This document shows positions 26,078 through 35,434 of a DNA stretch of 64,000 nt, one piece after another. Position 1 is the first letter of the stretch. Each line of letters starts with the position of its first letter. The position numbers and the translations under genes were made by a program. The notes under the pieces were generated by a model that saw only the letters and a list, made by a program, of their open reading frames with translations, ran no database searches and had not been told where the DNA came from. Source of the stretch: Bacteroidales bacterium (lineage in GTDB: Bacteria; Bacteroidota; Bacteroidia; Bacteroidales; VadinHA17); assembly GCA_016715075.1 (NCBI GenBank), contig JADKBK010000005.1, positions 186,001-250,000 on the forward strand, read 5' to 3'.

Positions 26078-27415
26078 TTAATCAACATTGCACTTACTGA
26101 CTCTTTTAATATGTTCGCTGAGCCTTCTGTCGAGGCTTTTCCTGTATGCATCCCAGTCAGTGACAGGATATTTGGCAACTCCACTATCTATTGCAGCCTT
26201 TGCCACGGCTGGAGCCACACATGATATAAGCCTTGGATCCAAAGGTTTTGGAATGATGTACTCCCGTCCGAAAACCAGTTCCTCAACCTCATAAGCTTTA
26301 AGAACACACACAGGAACAGGTTTCTTTGCCAGTTCAGCCAGGGCTTTTGAGGCTGCCATCTTCATCTCCTCATTAATTGTTGAGGCCCTTACATCAAGGG
26401 CGCCGCGGAAAATGAAAGGAAATCCAAGGACATTATTTATCTGGTTAGGATAGTCTGACCTTCCGGTGGCAAAAATCAGATCTTTCCTTGTTGCCATTGC
26501 ATCTTCAAAGGAGATTTCAGGATTCGGATTAGCCATTGCAAATACAATAGGATTCTCCGCCATTGATGCCAGCATTTCTTTAGTCATCATGTTTGCTGCA
26601 GAGAGTCCTAAAAAAAGATCTGCACCTTTTACCGCTTCGGCAAGTGTGTCAAGATCCCTGCCGGTAACAAACTCCTGCTTATATTTATTGAGATCCTCTC
26701 TTTTCCGGTTCAGTACACCTTTGGAATCTACCATTACGATGTTTTCCCTCCTGATGCCCAGGGAAATATAAAGTCTTGAACATGATATAGCTGCAGCTCC
26801 TGCTCCGCAAACGACCATTCTGATTTCTTCAATTTTCTTACCGGTTATCTCAACTGCATTTAAAAGTCCTGCCCCTGAAATAATGGCTGTGCCGTGCTGG
26901 TCATCATGAAAAACAGGAATATCAAGCATTGATTTAAGCCTGGTCTCCACCTCAAAGCATTCAGGAGCCTTTATATCTTCAAGATTGATGCCGCCAAAAG
27001 TGGGGGCAATAGCAGCACAAATCTGGATCAGCTTTTCAGGATCTTTTTCGTTGACCTCTATATCGAAAACATCAATATCTGCAAATATCTTGAAAAGAAG
27101 GCCTTTCCCTTCCATCACTGGCTTGCCAGCCAAAGCACCTATGTCACCAAGTCCGAGTACCGCAGTGCCATTTGAAATTACAGCTACGAGGTTCCCCTTT
27201 GCAGTATAATTGTAGGCATTTTCAGGAGCCTTCTCGATCTCAAGACAGGGATAAGCCACTCCTGGCGTATAAGCGAGGCTGAGATCAAACTGATTATCGT
27301 ATGGTTTTGTTGGGATTACTTCAATTTTCCCGTGGCGGCCTCTACTATGGTAGATTAGCGCATCCTCCTTTGTAACTTTATGCATGGCCTGGTGATTAAT
27401 GAAATTATCAATCAA
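26078..27415 (-). CDS. Malic enzyme (oxaloacetate-decarboxylating malate dehydrogenase)
   Basis: Converts malate to pyruvate and CO2 with reduction of NAD(P). The 445-residue length corresponds to the short bacterial type without a phosphotransacetylase domain. Recognisable parts are SLAYTPGVAYPCLEI near residue 46, the catalytic Lys region of the malic N-terminal domain, GINLEDIKAPECF, the metal site FHDDQHGTA near residue 160, and the NAD(P)-binding segment VVCGAGAAAISCSRL near residue 196. It is a single gene with its 3' end facing the kinase-like gene. Cofactor preference cannot be read reliably. Confidence 0.93.
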   Translation of the reverse strand: MIDNFINHQAMHKVTKEDALIYHSRGRHGKIEVIPTKPYDNQFDLSLAYTPGVAYPCLEIEKAPENAYNYTAKGNLVAVISNGTAVLGLGDIGALAGKPVMEGKGLLFKIFADIDVFDIEVNEKDPEKLIQICAAIAPTFGGINLEDIKAPECFEVETRLKSMLDIPVFHDDQHGTAIISGAGLLNAVEITGKKIEEIRMVVCGAGAAAISCSRLYISLGIRRENIVMVDSKGVLNRKREDLNKYKQEFVTGRDLDTLAEAVKGADLFLGLSAANMMTKEMLASMAENPIVFAMANPNPEISFEDAMATRKDLIFATGRSDYPNQINNVLGFPFIFRGALDVRASTINEEMKMAASKALAELAKKPVPVCVLKAYEVEELVFGREYIIPKPLDPRLISCVAPAVAKAAIDSGVAKYPVTDWDAYRKSLDRRLSEHIKRVSKCNVD

Positions 27416-27605
27416 AGTTACAACTGTGTATAGCTAAAATTCATGAAAAAAATCATGTTATTCCATTAAAAATGAGATGGTTTTCTGTAAGAACAATTGT
27501 AAGGCATTTTTAAAATCGGATAATATTTTGCATTGCCAACTAAATTAGATATTTTCAACGTCTGTTTTAACGACAATTTATCGTATTTCAATATCTGATA
27601 TTTAT

Positions 27606-28541
27606 ATGAAGAAGAGTATAGCTATAGGTTCTGATATAGGCGGAAGTCACATCACGTGTGCCGCAATTGATCTCGTCTCAGGGAGAATTCTCAGGGACAC
27701 CATTTCCGAACGTGAAGTTAATAATCAGGCTCCTGCTAAGGATATTATAGCTGTATGGGCAGATGCTCTTAAGGGGTCAATTGAAAAAGTTCCTTCTGAA
27801 AATATCAAAGGTATCGGATTTGCAATGCCGGGGCCGTTTGATTATGTTAAGGGCATATGTTATATCAAAGGAGTTGCTAAATATGAAAACCTGTATGGTA
27901 TAAATGTGCAGGAAGCTATCGCAGAAGCTCTTAAAGCACCTGATGACTTTCTCATAAGATTCATGAATGATGCCTCTTCATTTGCTGTTGGAGAAGCATG
28001 GGCCGGCAGTGCAACCAACGAAAGGAAATCACTTTCAATTACACTTGGTACAGGTTTCGGATCAGCATTTATCAGCGACCGCATCCCGATTGTTGACGGC
28101 CCTCTTGTTCCCAAAATAGGATGTGTCTATCATCTTCCGTACAGAGACGGAATCGCTGACGATTATTTTTCAACCCGGGGCCTGCTCGGCAGGTATAAGA
28201 ATATTACCGGCAAAGAACTTAAAGGTGTAAAGGAGCTTGCAGAACTGGCATCATCAGATCAGGTTGTAATGGATCTTTTTACTGATTTCGGAGATAACCT
28301 TGCTCTTTTTCTCTCCCCCTGGCTGAAAGGTTTTGAAGCTGAGATCCTGGTTATTGGAGGAAATATATCGCATGCTTACAACCTGTTTGGAGGTGTATTT
28401 GAAAACAGGCTGAAAAAGGAGAATTGTACCTCCAGGGTAGCGCTCTCAAAACTGAAAGAGGATGCCGCCCTTATGGGAAGTGCATATCTTCTTGATGATG
28501 GCTTCTGGAAGTCGGTTCAGCATGCATTGCCATTGATGTAG
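27606..28541 (+). CDS. ROK-family sugar kinase-like protein
   Basis: A 311-residue protein with the ASKHA phosphate-1 motif (GSDIGGSHITCA, residues about 8-19), a MPGPFDY segment near 79, NDASSFAVGEAWAG near 120, and TLGTGFGSAF near 147. These match ROK hexokinases/glucokinases. The zinc-binding CXCGX2GCXE motif normally found about 20 residues after the last element is absent; the region reads GCVYHLPYRDGIADDYF. The lone Cys is not enough to bind zinc, so this is a divergent kinase or a sugar-binding relative. It lies 138 bp upstream of a sugar MFS gene on the same strand, suggesting uptake and phosphorylation of one sugar. Confidence 0.85.
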   Translation: MKKSIAIGSDIGGSHITCAAIDLVSGRILRDTISEREVNNQAPAKDIIAVWADALKGSIEKVPSENIKGIGFAMPGPFDYVKGICYIKGVAKYENLYGINVQEAIAEALKAPDDFLIRFMNDASSFAVGEAWAGSATNERKSLSITLGTGFGSAFISDRIPIVDGPLVPKIGCVYHLPYRDGIADDYFSTRGLLGRYKNITGKELKGVKELAELASSDQVVMDLFTDFGDNLALFLSPWLKGFEAEILVIGGNISHAYNLFGGVFENRLKKENCTSRVALSKLKEDAALMGSAYLLDDGFWKSVQHALPLM

Positions 28542-28545
28542 GTAT

Positions 28546-28622
28546 CAGTGATCGGTAATCGGTAATCAGTAATCAGTAACCAGTAACCAGTAGACCTAGC
28601 ACCCAGCACCCAGCACCCAATA
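28546..28622. repeat. Degenerate heptamer tandem repeat, 11 units
   Basis: Eleven consecutive 7-bp units begin 5 bp after the ROK stop codon: CAGTGAT, then two CGGTAAT, CAGTAAT, two CAGTAAC, CAGTAGA, then CCTAGCA, two CCCAGCA and CCCAATA. The phase of seven is kept while the word drifts from CAGTAAT to CCCAGCA. It lies between ROK and MFS genes on the same strand. A second, longer 7-bp array lies at 37682-37845. Confidence 0.85.
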
Positions 28623-28679
28623 ACTTCAACTTGGAATAACATACGTCTAAATATCTTAATAACAACAAAATACACTGCT

Positions 28680-29831
28680 ATGAACACACAAAAAGTAAAT
28701 ATTACCAAAATACTTCCGGTCCTGATGGCTTTTTTTGTAATGAGTTTTGTAGACCTGGTAGGCATTGGTGTTGACCGTGTGAGCAAAGATATGAATCTGA
28801 GTGCGACCCTCGCTCAACTTATACCTTCAGCTGCATTTCTCTGGTTCCTTCTTCTTTCTGTACCGGTTGGAGTCATGCAGTCGCGTCTTGGTAAGAGGTT
28901 TATGCTGAACATAGGCATGGGGGTGACGGCACTTGGCCTTCTCGTTCCCTACTTCTTCTACACCTTTGAAATGGTTCTGATTGGATTCGCCTTGCTTGGC
29001 ATCGGCAATACCATCGTCCAGGTATCAGCAAATCCTCTGCTTGTGGATGTAGTTCCGGGGAACAGGACATCAAGCTTTCTTAGTTTCTCACAATTTATTA
29101 AGGCAATAGGCTCAATGATAGGAGCCCCGCTCGCAGCTGTTCTTGCTTCCCGTTTTGGCGACTGGAAGCTGCTCTTCCTGGTATTCGGTGTTGTCTCAAT
29201 ACTGTCAGTTCTGTGGCTTGGTTCTGTTAAAATTGATGAAGCGAAGCTGGAAGAGGTGAAAGCTACATTTGGTTCATCATTCAAACTGCTGGGAACCGGA
29301 TTTGTAATGATGATGGTTCTTTCAATTTTCATTGTAGTGGGTGTCGATGTTGGCTTCAATTCAAATTCGGGTCAGTTCCTGATTAAACAGTTCGGAATTG
29401 ATCAGACGGCAGCAGAATCGGGAAGAAGCGTATATTTCTTCGGACGTATGCTGGGAACCTTTACCGGTGCATTGCTTCTCACAAGGATCAGCTCCAGAAA
29501 ATTCTTCATGTGGACTTCTTTGCTCGGCATCTTATGCCTTGTTGCAATACTTTTGATACCTTCTCCGGCTGTAGCATGGGGACTCGTTTTTATGATAGGA
29601 CTATCTGTTGCCAATATATGGCCACTGGTCTTTTCTATTGCCGTTGAAAAATATCCTGCCCGGAGCAATGAAATATCAGGGCTTATGATGATGGCAATTT
29701 GCGGGGGAGCTGTAATACCATTGCTTATCGGCTGGGTAAGCGATATCAGTAATGTTGCATTTGGAATGTCTGTACTGGTCCTTTGCATGATCTATCTGTT
29801 CTCCGTATCACTTTACTGTTTGAAAAAATAA
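28680..29831 (+). CDS. MFS sugar transporter (FucP/GlcP-like)
   Basis: A 383-residue integral membrane protein with about twelve hydrophobic segments. The inner repeats show MFS features: SVPVGVMQSRLGKRFML in the loop between segments 2 and 3 and FGRMLGTFTGALLLTRISSRK at the equivalent site in the second half. It resembles the sugar:proton symporters of the FHS (fucose-galactose-glucose) group. Substrate is unknown, but its place behind a ROK kinase suggests a hexose or amino sugar. The gene is followed by a hairpin at 29931-29965 that may end the transcript. Confidence 0.88.
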   Translation: MNTQKVNITKILPVLMAFFVMSFVDLVGIGVDRVSKDMNLSATLAQLIPSAAFLWFLLLSVPVGVMQSRLGKRFMLNIGMGVTALGLLVPYFFYTFEMVLIGFALLGIGNTIVQVSANPLLVDVVPGNRTSSFLSFSQFIKAIGSMIGAPLAAVLASRFGDWKLLFLVFGVVSILSVLWLGSVKIDEAKLEEVKATFGSSFKLLGTGFVMMMVLSIFIVVGVDVGFNSNSGQFLIKQFGIDQTAAESGRSVYFFGRMLGTFTGALLLTRISSRKFFMWTSLLGILCLVAILLIPSPAVAWGLVFMIGLSVANIWPLVFSIAVEKYPARSNEISGLMMMAICGGAVIPLLIGWVSDISNVAFGMSVLVLCMIYLFSVSLYCLKK

Positions 29832-29930
29832 ACTTCAGCAGCCTCTGAAAGGAATCTGCCTGTTACTGAAAAAATAGTGAATTATGTGATTACCTGTCAG
29901 GGTAATTGCTTCTTTCCATGTATACCATAC

Positions 29931-29975
29931 AGAAAGGTCCCGGGTATTGTCATCCGGGACTTTCTTGCCTAATAA
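29931..29975 (+). terminator. Hairpin downstream of the MFS gene
   Basis: AGAAAGGTCCCGG (29931-29943) pairs with CCGGGACTTTCT (29954-29965), with one bulged G. Only a weak T-poor tail follows. It lies 100 bp after the MFS stop codon and probably ends the ROK/MFS transcript. Confidence 0.5.
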
Positions 29976-30326
29976 TTGAATTATAGCCTATTATTCTGTA
30001 ACCGGTCTCCCGGGACTTCCTGTTTTCATAAAGATTTCAATAAGTTTTATAATGGAATTAACCTCTATCGGTACATATATTTCATTGATTCATACAATAA
30101 CTCAATGAGTTTGTAAAATGCAGGTAATCGGGTTCGATAAAAAATCAAAGTTACGCTTATATTTATCTGAATTTTTTGATAAGCATTGCGTCTGACACAA
30201 AAGTAATAGTCCTGTTTTTTAATTTTAAATTGGTTTAAAAGAATCAGAAATTGACAAGCTAAAAACCTTTCTTCTGTTCCGGAGTTCCCCATTCCCCATT
30301 TTCCCTAATCTTCCGGAACATTATAT

Positions 30327-30390
30327 CCCCCTTCAACAGTGTGACATTTCAGTCAGAAATCACGCAGACCCTGAAGGGGGTTCTCTTTTT
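30327..30390 (+). repeat. CCCCCTTCA/TGAAGGGGG inverted repeat with T-rich tail
   Basis: CCCCCTTCA (30327-30335) and TGAAGGGGG (30372-30380) are perfect 9-bp arms 36 bp apart, followed by TTCTCTTTTT. The arms match the C/G repeats at 2311-2421 and 4713-4740. It could work as a terminator for transcripts coming from the left. Confidence 0.6.
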
Positions 30391-30619
30391 CACCCTATCA
30401 GCCTGGGCCATGATTGAAGAGATAATCCTGACAGCTTACGAAAAAATAACAAACAATGGTTTTCATCTGGCCGAATTGTTTAAAATAGATCTTCTTCTAT
30501 TTGTATTTTGAACATAAAACTCGCAAATTGCACTCTGAGGGATGAAGGTTCCTGAACTTTATATTAACTCCAGCGCCTTTGTTCCAATCAAAACAATAGT
30601 ACCTGTAATACAAAATATT

Positions 30620-31885
30620 ATGAAAAAAAACAATCTTGGCAGGCGTGATTTTCTGAGAAAATCAACAGCCGCCGCTCTTGCTTTTACAATTGTTCCTCGA
30701 CATGTATTTGGCGGCGCTGGTTATATTGCCCCGAGTGATCAGCTGACAAAAGGCATAATCGGAGTAGGGGGAATGGGACGCGGACATATCGGATATGAAG
30801 GTCGTTTGCTGGCAGTATGCGATGTTGACAAAAATCATCTTGCCCAGGCGATCGCTGAGGCTGGAGGAAACATTACCGGATATCATGATTTTCGTGAGCT
30901 GATTGCCCGCACTGATATTGACATAGTCCACATTGCCACACCTCCGCACTGGCACGGTATAATCGCAAAAACAGCTGCTGAAGCTGGAAAGGATATCTGG
31001 TGCGAGAAGCCAATGACCCGTACCATTGGTGAAGGTATCAGGGTTGTTGAGGCAGTTCAGAAGCATGGCCGGATGTTCAGATTAAATACATGGTTCAGGT
31101 TTAAGGACCAGTTCTATGGTCTTGGGACTACAGTCAAACCATTAAAGAAACTTGTCGACAGCGGTGTTCTGGGATGGCCACTGAAAGTTACTGTAAGCGG
31201 TATTACCGGTTATGACTGGAAATTCTACTGGAGCGGATTGCATAACCTTCAACCTGCGCCTGTACCTGCTGAACTTGATTATGATTTCTGGCTCGGACCT
31301 GCACCATATAAGCCATATAATCCTGAGAGAGTCCACGCAAAATTCCGTGGTTACTGGGATTATGACGGAGGAGGATTGGGTGACATGGGCCAGCATTATC
31401 TTGACCCGGTTCAGTACCTTCTTGGTAAAGATGATACAGGACCTGTTTCTGTTGAAGTGGATGCTCCACAGCAGCACTTCGACGCTGTAGGTTCATGGAG
31501 GAGGATAACATATACCTATGCGGATGGCTGCCAGATCATTCTTGACGGGGAAAACCGTGATAAAAATGCTGCGTACATTGAGGGTCCGCATGGAAAAGTT
31601 TATAAAGGATTTAAATCCGACATTCCTGATCTGGAAAAACTTATAAATTCTCTTCCTGATCCTGAACCTCAGATAGGTACCTTCAGTGAATCCGTAAGGA
31701 CCAGGAAGAAATTTGCCCTAAATGAGTCAAATGGTCACCGCTCCTGCTCAATTGTGAACCTTGGGGTTATTGCCCTGCGGCTGGGACGGAATCTTAAATA
31801 CGATCCTGCCAAGCAGCAGTTCATTGATGATGATGGTGCAAACAGGCTTATAAATCCGCCTATGCGCGGACCATGGAGAATCTGA
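30620..31885 (+). CDS. Gfo/Idh/MocA-family oxidoreductase with Tat signal
   Basis: Exported NAD(P)-dependent sugar oxidoreductase. I start at the ATG at 30620, which opens directly into a Tat signal (GRRDFLRK, then a hydrophobic stretch); a start at 30542 would add 26 unlikely residues. The Rossmann motif GVGGMGRGH follows near residue 47, then HIATPPHWHG and the catalytic-lysine motif CEKPMT. The C-terminal alpha/beta domain has GGGLGDMGQHYLDPV. Such secreted enzymes usually hold the cofactor tightly and oxidise or reduce the C3 hydroxyl of glycosides. It is 29 bp upstream of a DUF1080 protein, whose family cleaves 3-keto-glycosides, so the two probably act in sequence. Confidence 0.9.
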   Translation: MKKNNLGRRDFLRKSTAAALAFTIVPRHVFGGAGYIAPSDQLTKGIIGVGGMGRGHIGYEGRLLAVCDVDKNHLAQAIAEAGGNITGYHDFRELIARTDIDIVHIATPPHWHGIIAKTAAEAGKDIWCEKPMTRTIGEGIRVVEAVQKHGRMFRLNTWFRFKDQFYGLGTTVKPLKKLVDSGVLGWPLKVTVSGITGYDWKFYWSGLHNLQPAPVPAELDYDFWLGPAPYKPYNPERVHAKFRGYWDYDGGGLGDMGQHYLDPVQYLLGKDDTGPVSVEVDAPQQHFDAVGSWRRITYTYADGCQIILDGENRDKNAAYIEGPHGKVYKGFKSDIPDLEKLINSLPDPEPQIGTFSESVRTRKKFALNESNGHRSCSIVNLGVIALRLGRNLKYDPAKQQFIDDDGANRLINPPMRGPWRI

Positions 31886-31914
31886 AAGTTTTAACTATTA
31901 AATGAAATAATACC

Positions 31915-34900
31915 ATGATAAATATTCAGAAAATATTACTCTCAGTTCTGGTAGTCCTGATGTTTACACTTCCATCTTACCCGCAGGACAAGAGAACCAC
32001 CGAAACAAAAGTAGCCGATCTTCTGGCAAGGCTTCCGGCAAATGATTTTCAGTTTACTGATAAACTGATGGGGGATATGCTCCTGCTTGGGGAAACAGGC
32101 ATCAGCCAGATTTGTGAACAGATTATCCCGGCAGGTACCGGTGATGATACAAGTCCCAGATTCGCAGTGGAAAGTTTTTCACGTTTCCTTTCAGCTAAAG
32201 GCAAAGAGAAAGATAGGGCAATGTGGGAGAAAATCTGCATTGGATTCGTAACCGGTAAAAAAGATCCTGGACTCAAGGATTTTTTTATGAAACAGCTGCA
32301 ACTCATCGGCGGAGATCTGTCTGTTGAAGCGGTGAAGATTTACCTTGTGAGTAAGGAATTGTGCGATCCTGCTCTTGGTATAATAACGGCCGTTGGCAGC
32401 CCGGCAGCTGAAAAAATACTTGCAGAATCCCTTAAAAACAAAGATCTGCCATGTGCAGCATCAGTTCTGAACACTCTTGCAGAAATGAATTCTGATATTG
32501 CAGTTAACGAATATATATCCTGGAGTGAAAGCAGTGATGTTAATATAAAATCATCGGCTTATAATGCACTCGCCAGGAGCGGAAGTCCTCTGGCAAATCC
32601 AGTTCTTTCAAATGCGGCTAAAGCAGCATCATATAAATGGGAGACAACCGGAGCTACTGTTTCTTTGCTGAATTATGCAACTGCAGTTGGAAAAAAGGGT
32701 GATCTCAAAACAATGGAGAAGATTTGCCGACTCGTGATGGCAAAATGCAATGATGATCTGACAATGCAATATAAAACAAATGCTCTTCATACCATCGTCA
32801 TGTTTCAGGGAATTGAAGCTATGGGAACTATCTTCCAGGCTGCTGCAAGTCCTGATAAGAAATACAGGAGTGCAGCTATTATGATGACACTTGAAATTCA
32901 GGGCAAAGAGGTTGTTTCGAAATGGCTCTCTTATTTCCCAAAGGCTTCACAAGTTGCAAAATCTGAAATTATTACTATGCTGGGAATTCGTGGAGATGCT
33001 GCGGCCCTGCCTGTTGTGACAAAATCCTTGGGAGATCAGGATTCAAATGTAAGGAGAGAGGCTGCGGAGGCTGTTGTCAAACTCGGAGGTGATGAAACAT
33101 TAAATTCTCTGATTAATTATATGCTTGTATTCAGCAGCCCATCTGATCAGGAGGCAGCAAAATCTGCACTAATGACTGCCGGGGGAAGCAATATGATGCC
33201 GCTTCTTCTTCCGGTTCTGAAGGAGGCCAATCCGGCTGCCAGAAAGACAGCAATAGAACTGCTGGCCTGGAGCAGGGGGAATCAGTATTTTTCAGAGGTA
33301 ATACCTTATACCTCTTCACCTGATGAAGCCGTAAAAACAGCCTCATTTAAGGCATTGGCAAGCCTTGCCGGTCCTGATGATCAGAATAAGCTGATAGAGC
33401 TTTTGGTAGTTACGGAAAATAAGGAATATATTGCTGATATACAGACTGCTCTGGCTAACGCTGCCGGTAAGATTAGTGATCCTGAACGGCGTTCGGCAAA
33501 ATTGCTTCAGGCAATGTCGGGCAGTGTAAAAAAAGAAAAGATAATCCCTGTGCTTTCAAAGACAGGAGGTCGTGAAGCTCTGGCAGTTGTTCTAAAGGAG
33601 TTTGAAAACGGAAATGCTGATACACGTGATATCTGTTTCAGTGCCCTCACAAACTGGGTTGGTTACTCTGCTTCATCTGCACTGTACCAGATATGTGCAT
33701 CTGGCAATAAAACTTTTGAAGCTCCTGCTTTTGACGGTTATATCAGACAGATTGCGGATGCAGATCTGCCGGATGATCAGAAATTGCTTCTTTACAGAAA
33801 GATAATGCCATTCGCTCTTAGTCCAGAAAGAAAAAACAAAGTGCTGAATGAGATTGGTGATCTGAAAACTTACCAGTCACTGTTTTTTGTTGCAAAATAC
33901 CTTGATGATCCTGCATCATCAGCCGCGGCTGCCAAATCTGTTATGTCCATTGCTCTTCCTTCAGGGGGGGTGGCTGAAGGTATGTCCGGTGAACTGGTAA
34001 AGGAGATACTTATAAAGACTGCAGGTTTGCTCAAGGGCGCTGAAAGCGACTATGAAAGGGAGATGATAAACAAATATATTGCCGGAATGCCTTCAGATGA
34101 AGGATTCAAGTCAATGTTTAATGGAAAGGATCTCACAGGATGGCACGGGCTTGTAGAGAATCCTATTGTAAGGGCCGGATTGAAACCTGCGGAACTTGCC
34201 GTCAAACAGGCAGCGGCAGACAAAAAAGCACTCCTGAACTGGAGCGTTAAGGATGGATGCATCTGGTTCACCGGTAGCGGAGACAACCTCTGCTCAGTTA
34301 AGGAATATGGTGATTTTGAAATGCTTGCCGACTGGAAGATAACCAGGGCCGGAGATAGCGGGATATACCTCCGTGGATCGCCACAGATACAGATATGGGA
34401 TACCTCAAGAGTCGATGCCGGAGCACAGGTAGGTTCAGGTGGATTGTATAATAATCAGAAGAATCCGTCCAAACCTCTTAAAGTAGCAGATAATCCTGTA
34501 GGTGACTGGAACTCTTTCCGGATACTTATGATGGGTGAAAAGGTGTCGGTATGGCTTAACGGAGAGCTGGTAGTTGACAATGTTACACTGGAAAACTTCT
34601 GGGATCGCAGCCTTCCTATCTTTCCGAAAGGATCAATCGAACTTCAGGCTCATGGTACCGATCTAGCATTCAGGGATATATATGTACGTGAGATCAGTGA
34701 AAGCGAATTTAATCTTACAGCAGAGGAAAAAGCTCAGGGATTTGTTGCCCTGTTTAATGGCAGTAACCTCAATAACTGGGTGGGGAATAAATCATCATAT
34801 GTAGTAGAGAATGAAACTATTGTTGTTAAACCTGGTGATGGTTCAGGCGGCAATCTGTATACTGAGAAAGAGTATGCTGATTTCATTTTCAGGTTCGAAT

Positions 34901-35316
34901 TTCTGCTTACACCTGCCGCAAATAACGGGATAGGAATCCGAGCTCCTCTTACAGGCGATGCTGCTTATGCAGGTATGGAGATTCAGGTACTTGATGATAC
35001 CGCACCCGTCTATGCTGATCTGAAACCTTATCAGTACCATGGCTCTGTGTATGGAGTCATACCTGCCAGGCGGGGATTTCAGAAGCCTGTAGGTGAGTGG
35101 AACTATGAAGAGATAAAGATAAGCGGCACTCACATCGTTGTAACACTGAATGGTACTGTAACAGTCGACGGAGATATTGCAGGACCAAGGGATAATGGTA
35201 CTCTGGATCATAATGATCATCCCGGACTGAAAAATAAGACCGGACATATCGGATTCCTGGGCCATGGTTCAGAACTTAAATTCAGGAATCTCAGAATAAA
35301 AGATCTTTCAAAATAA
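31915..35316 (+). CDS. HEAT-repeat protein with two C-terminal DUF1080 (3-keto-disaccharide hydrolase-type) domains
   Basis: A 1133-residue secreted protein: signal peptide (1-24, ending SYPQD), then about 700 residues of helical HEAT/Armadillo-like repeats (for example DSNVRREAAEAVVKLGG near 380), then two concanavalin-like DUF1080 domains starting at about 731 (MFNGKDLTGWHG) and 942 (LFNGSNLNNWVG). Each has the usual internal features: GDFEMLADWKI/GIYLRGSPQIQIWD in the first and ADFIFRFEFLL/GIGIRAP/GMEIQVLDD in the second. DUF1080 proteins hydrolyse or lyse 3-keto-glycosides formed by Gfo/Idh enzymes, such as the one 29 bp upstream. Two copies behind a HEAT scaffold is an unusual build. The second domain keeps a tail with HPGLKNKTGHIGFLGHG. 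Confidence 0.9.
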   Translation: MINIQKILLSVLVVLMFTLPSYPQDKRTTETKVADLLARLPANDFQFTDKLMGDMLLLGETGISQICEQIIPAGTGDDTSPRFAVESFSRFLSAKGKEKDRAMWEKICIGFVTGKKDPGLKDFFMKQLQLIGGDLSVEAVKIYLVSKELCDPALGIITAVGSPAAEKILAESLKNKDLPCAASVLNTLAEMNSDIAVNEYISWSESSDVNIKSSAYNALARSGSPLANPVLSNAAKAASYKWETTGATVSLLNYATAVGKKGDLKTMEKICRLVMAKCNDDLTMQYKTNALHTIVMFQGIEAMGTIFQAAASPDKKYRSAAIMMTLEIQGKEVVSKWLSYFPKASQVAKSEIITMLGIRGDAAALPVVTKSLGDQDSNVRREAAEAVVKLGGDETLNSLINYMLVFSSPSDQEAAKSALMTAGGSNMMPLLLPVLKEANPAARKTAIELLAWSRGNQYFSEVIPYTSSPDEAVKTASFKALASLAGPDDQNKLIELLVVTENKEYIADIQTALANAAGKISDPERRSAKLLQAMSGSVKKEKIIPVLSKTGGREALAVVLKEFENGNADTRDICFSALTNWVGYSASSALYQICASGNKTFEAPAFDGYIRQIADADLPDDQKLLLYRKIMPFALSPERKNKVLNEIGDLKTYQSLFFVAKYLDDPASSAAAAKSVMSIALPSGGVAEGMSGELVKEILIKTAGLLKGAESDYEREMINKYIAGMPSDEGFKSMFNGKDLTGWHGLVENPIVRAGLKPAELAVKQAAADKKALLNWSVKDGCIWFTGSGDNLCSVKEYGDFEMLADWKITRAGDSGIYLRGSPQIQIWDTSRVDAGAQVGSGGLYNNQKNPSKPLKVADNPVGDWNSFRILMMGEKVSVWLNGELVVDNVTLENFWDRSLPIFPKGSIELQAHGTDLAFRDIYVREISESEFNLTAEEKAQGFVALFNGSNLNNWVGNKSSYVVENETIVVKPGDGSGGNLYTEKEYADFIFRFEFLLTPAANNGIGIRAPLTGDAAYAGMEIQVLDDTAPVYADLKPYQYHGSVYGVIPARRGFQKPVGEWNYEEIKISGTHIVVTLNGTVTVDGDIAGPRDNGTLDHNDHPGLKNKTGHIGFLGHGSELKFRNLRIKDLSK

Positions 35317-35317
35317 T

Positions 35318-35414
35318 CTCTGTGTGACTCTGTGTTTTCCCTCTGTGTGCCTCTGTGTAACTTTTTCAGGAACTTTCACAGAGGTTCACAGAGGATGTAC
35401 TGAGGGCCACAGAG
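35318..35414. repeat. CTCTGTG x4 and CACAGAG x3 inverted repeat
   Basis: CTCTGTG starts at 35318, 35328, 35341 and 35351; CACAGAG starts at 35377, 35387 and 35408. The two groups are complementary and could form a long imperfect hairpin directly after the DUF1080 stop codon. The GH29 gene on the same strand begins 20 bp later, so the element lies within a likely operon and may set relative expression. Confidence 0.75.
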
Positions 35415-35434
35415 AAAAAACAACATAACCTGCC

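Larger units (their letters stand above)
29832..30619. other. Non-coding stretch of about 790 bp
   Basis: Between the MFS gene and the Gfo/Idh gene I see two hairpin-forming elements (29931-29965 and 30327-30380) and no credible gene. The open frame at 30065-30292 on the minus strand has no family features and weak composition. A short run of CCCCATT words lies at about 30287-30303. A promoter for the downstream operon is expected around 30480-30600, but no exact TAnnTTTG element was found there. Confidence 0.5.

Noticed and set aside
30065..30292. 75-codon open frame on the minus strand
   Set aside because: No recognisable features, low-complexity composition, and located in a repeat-containing gap.
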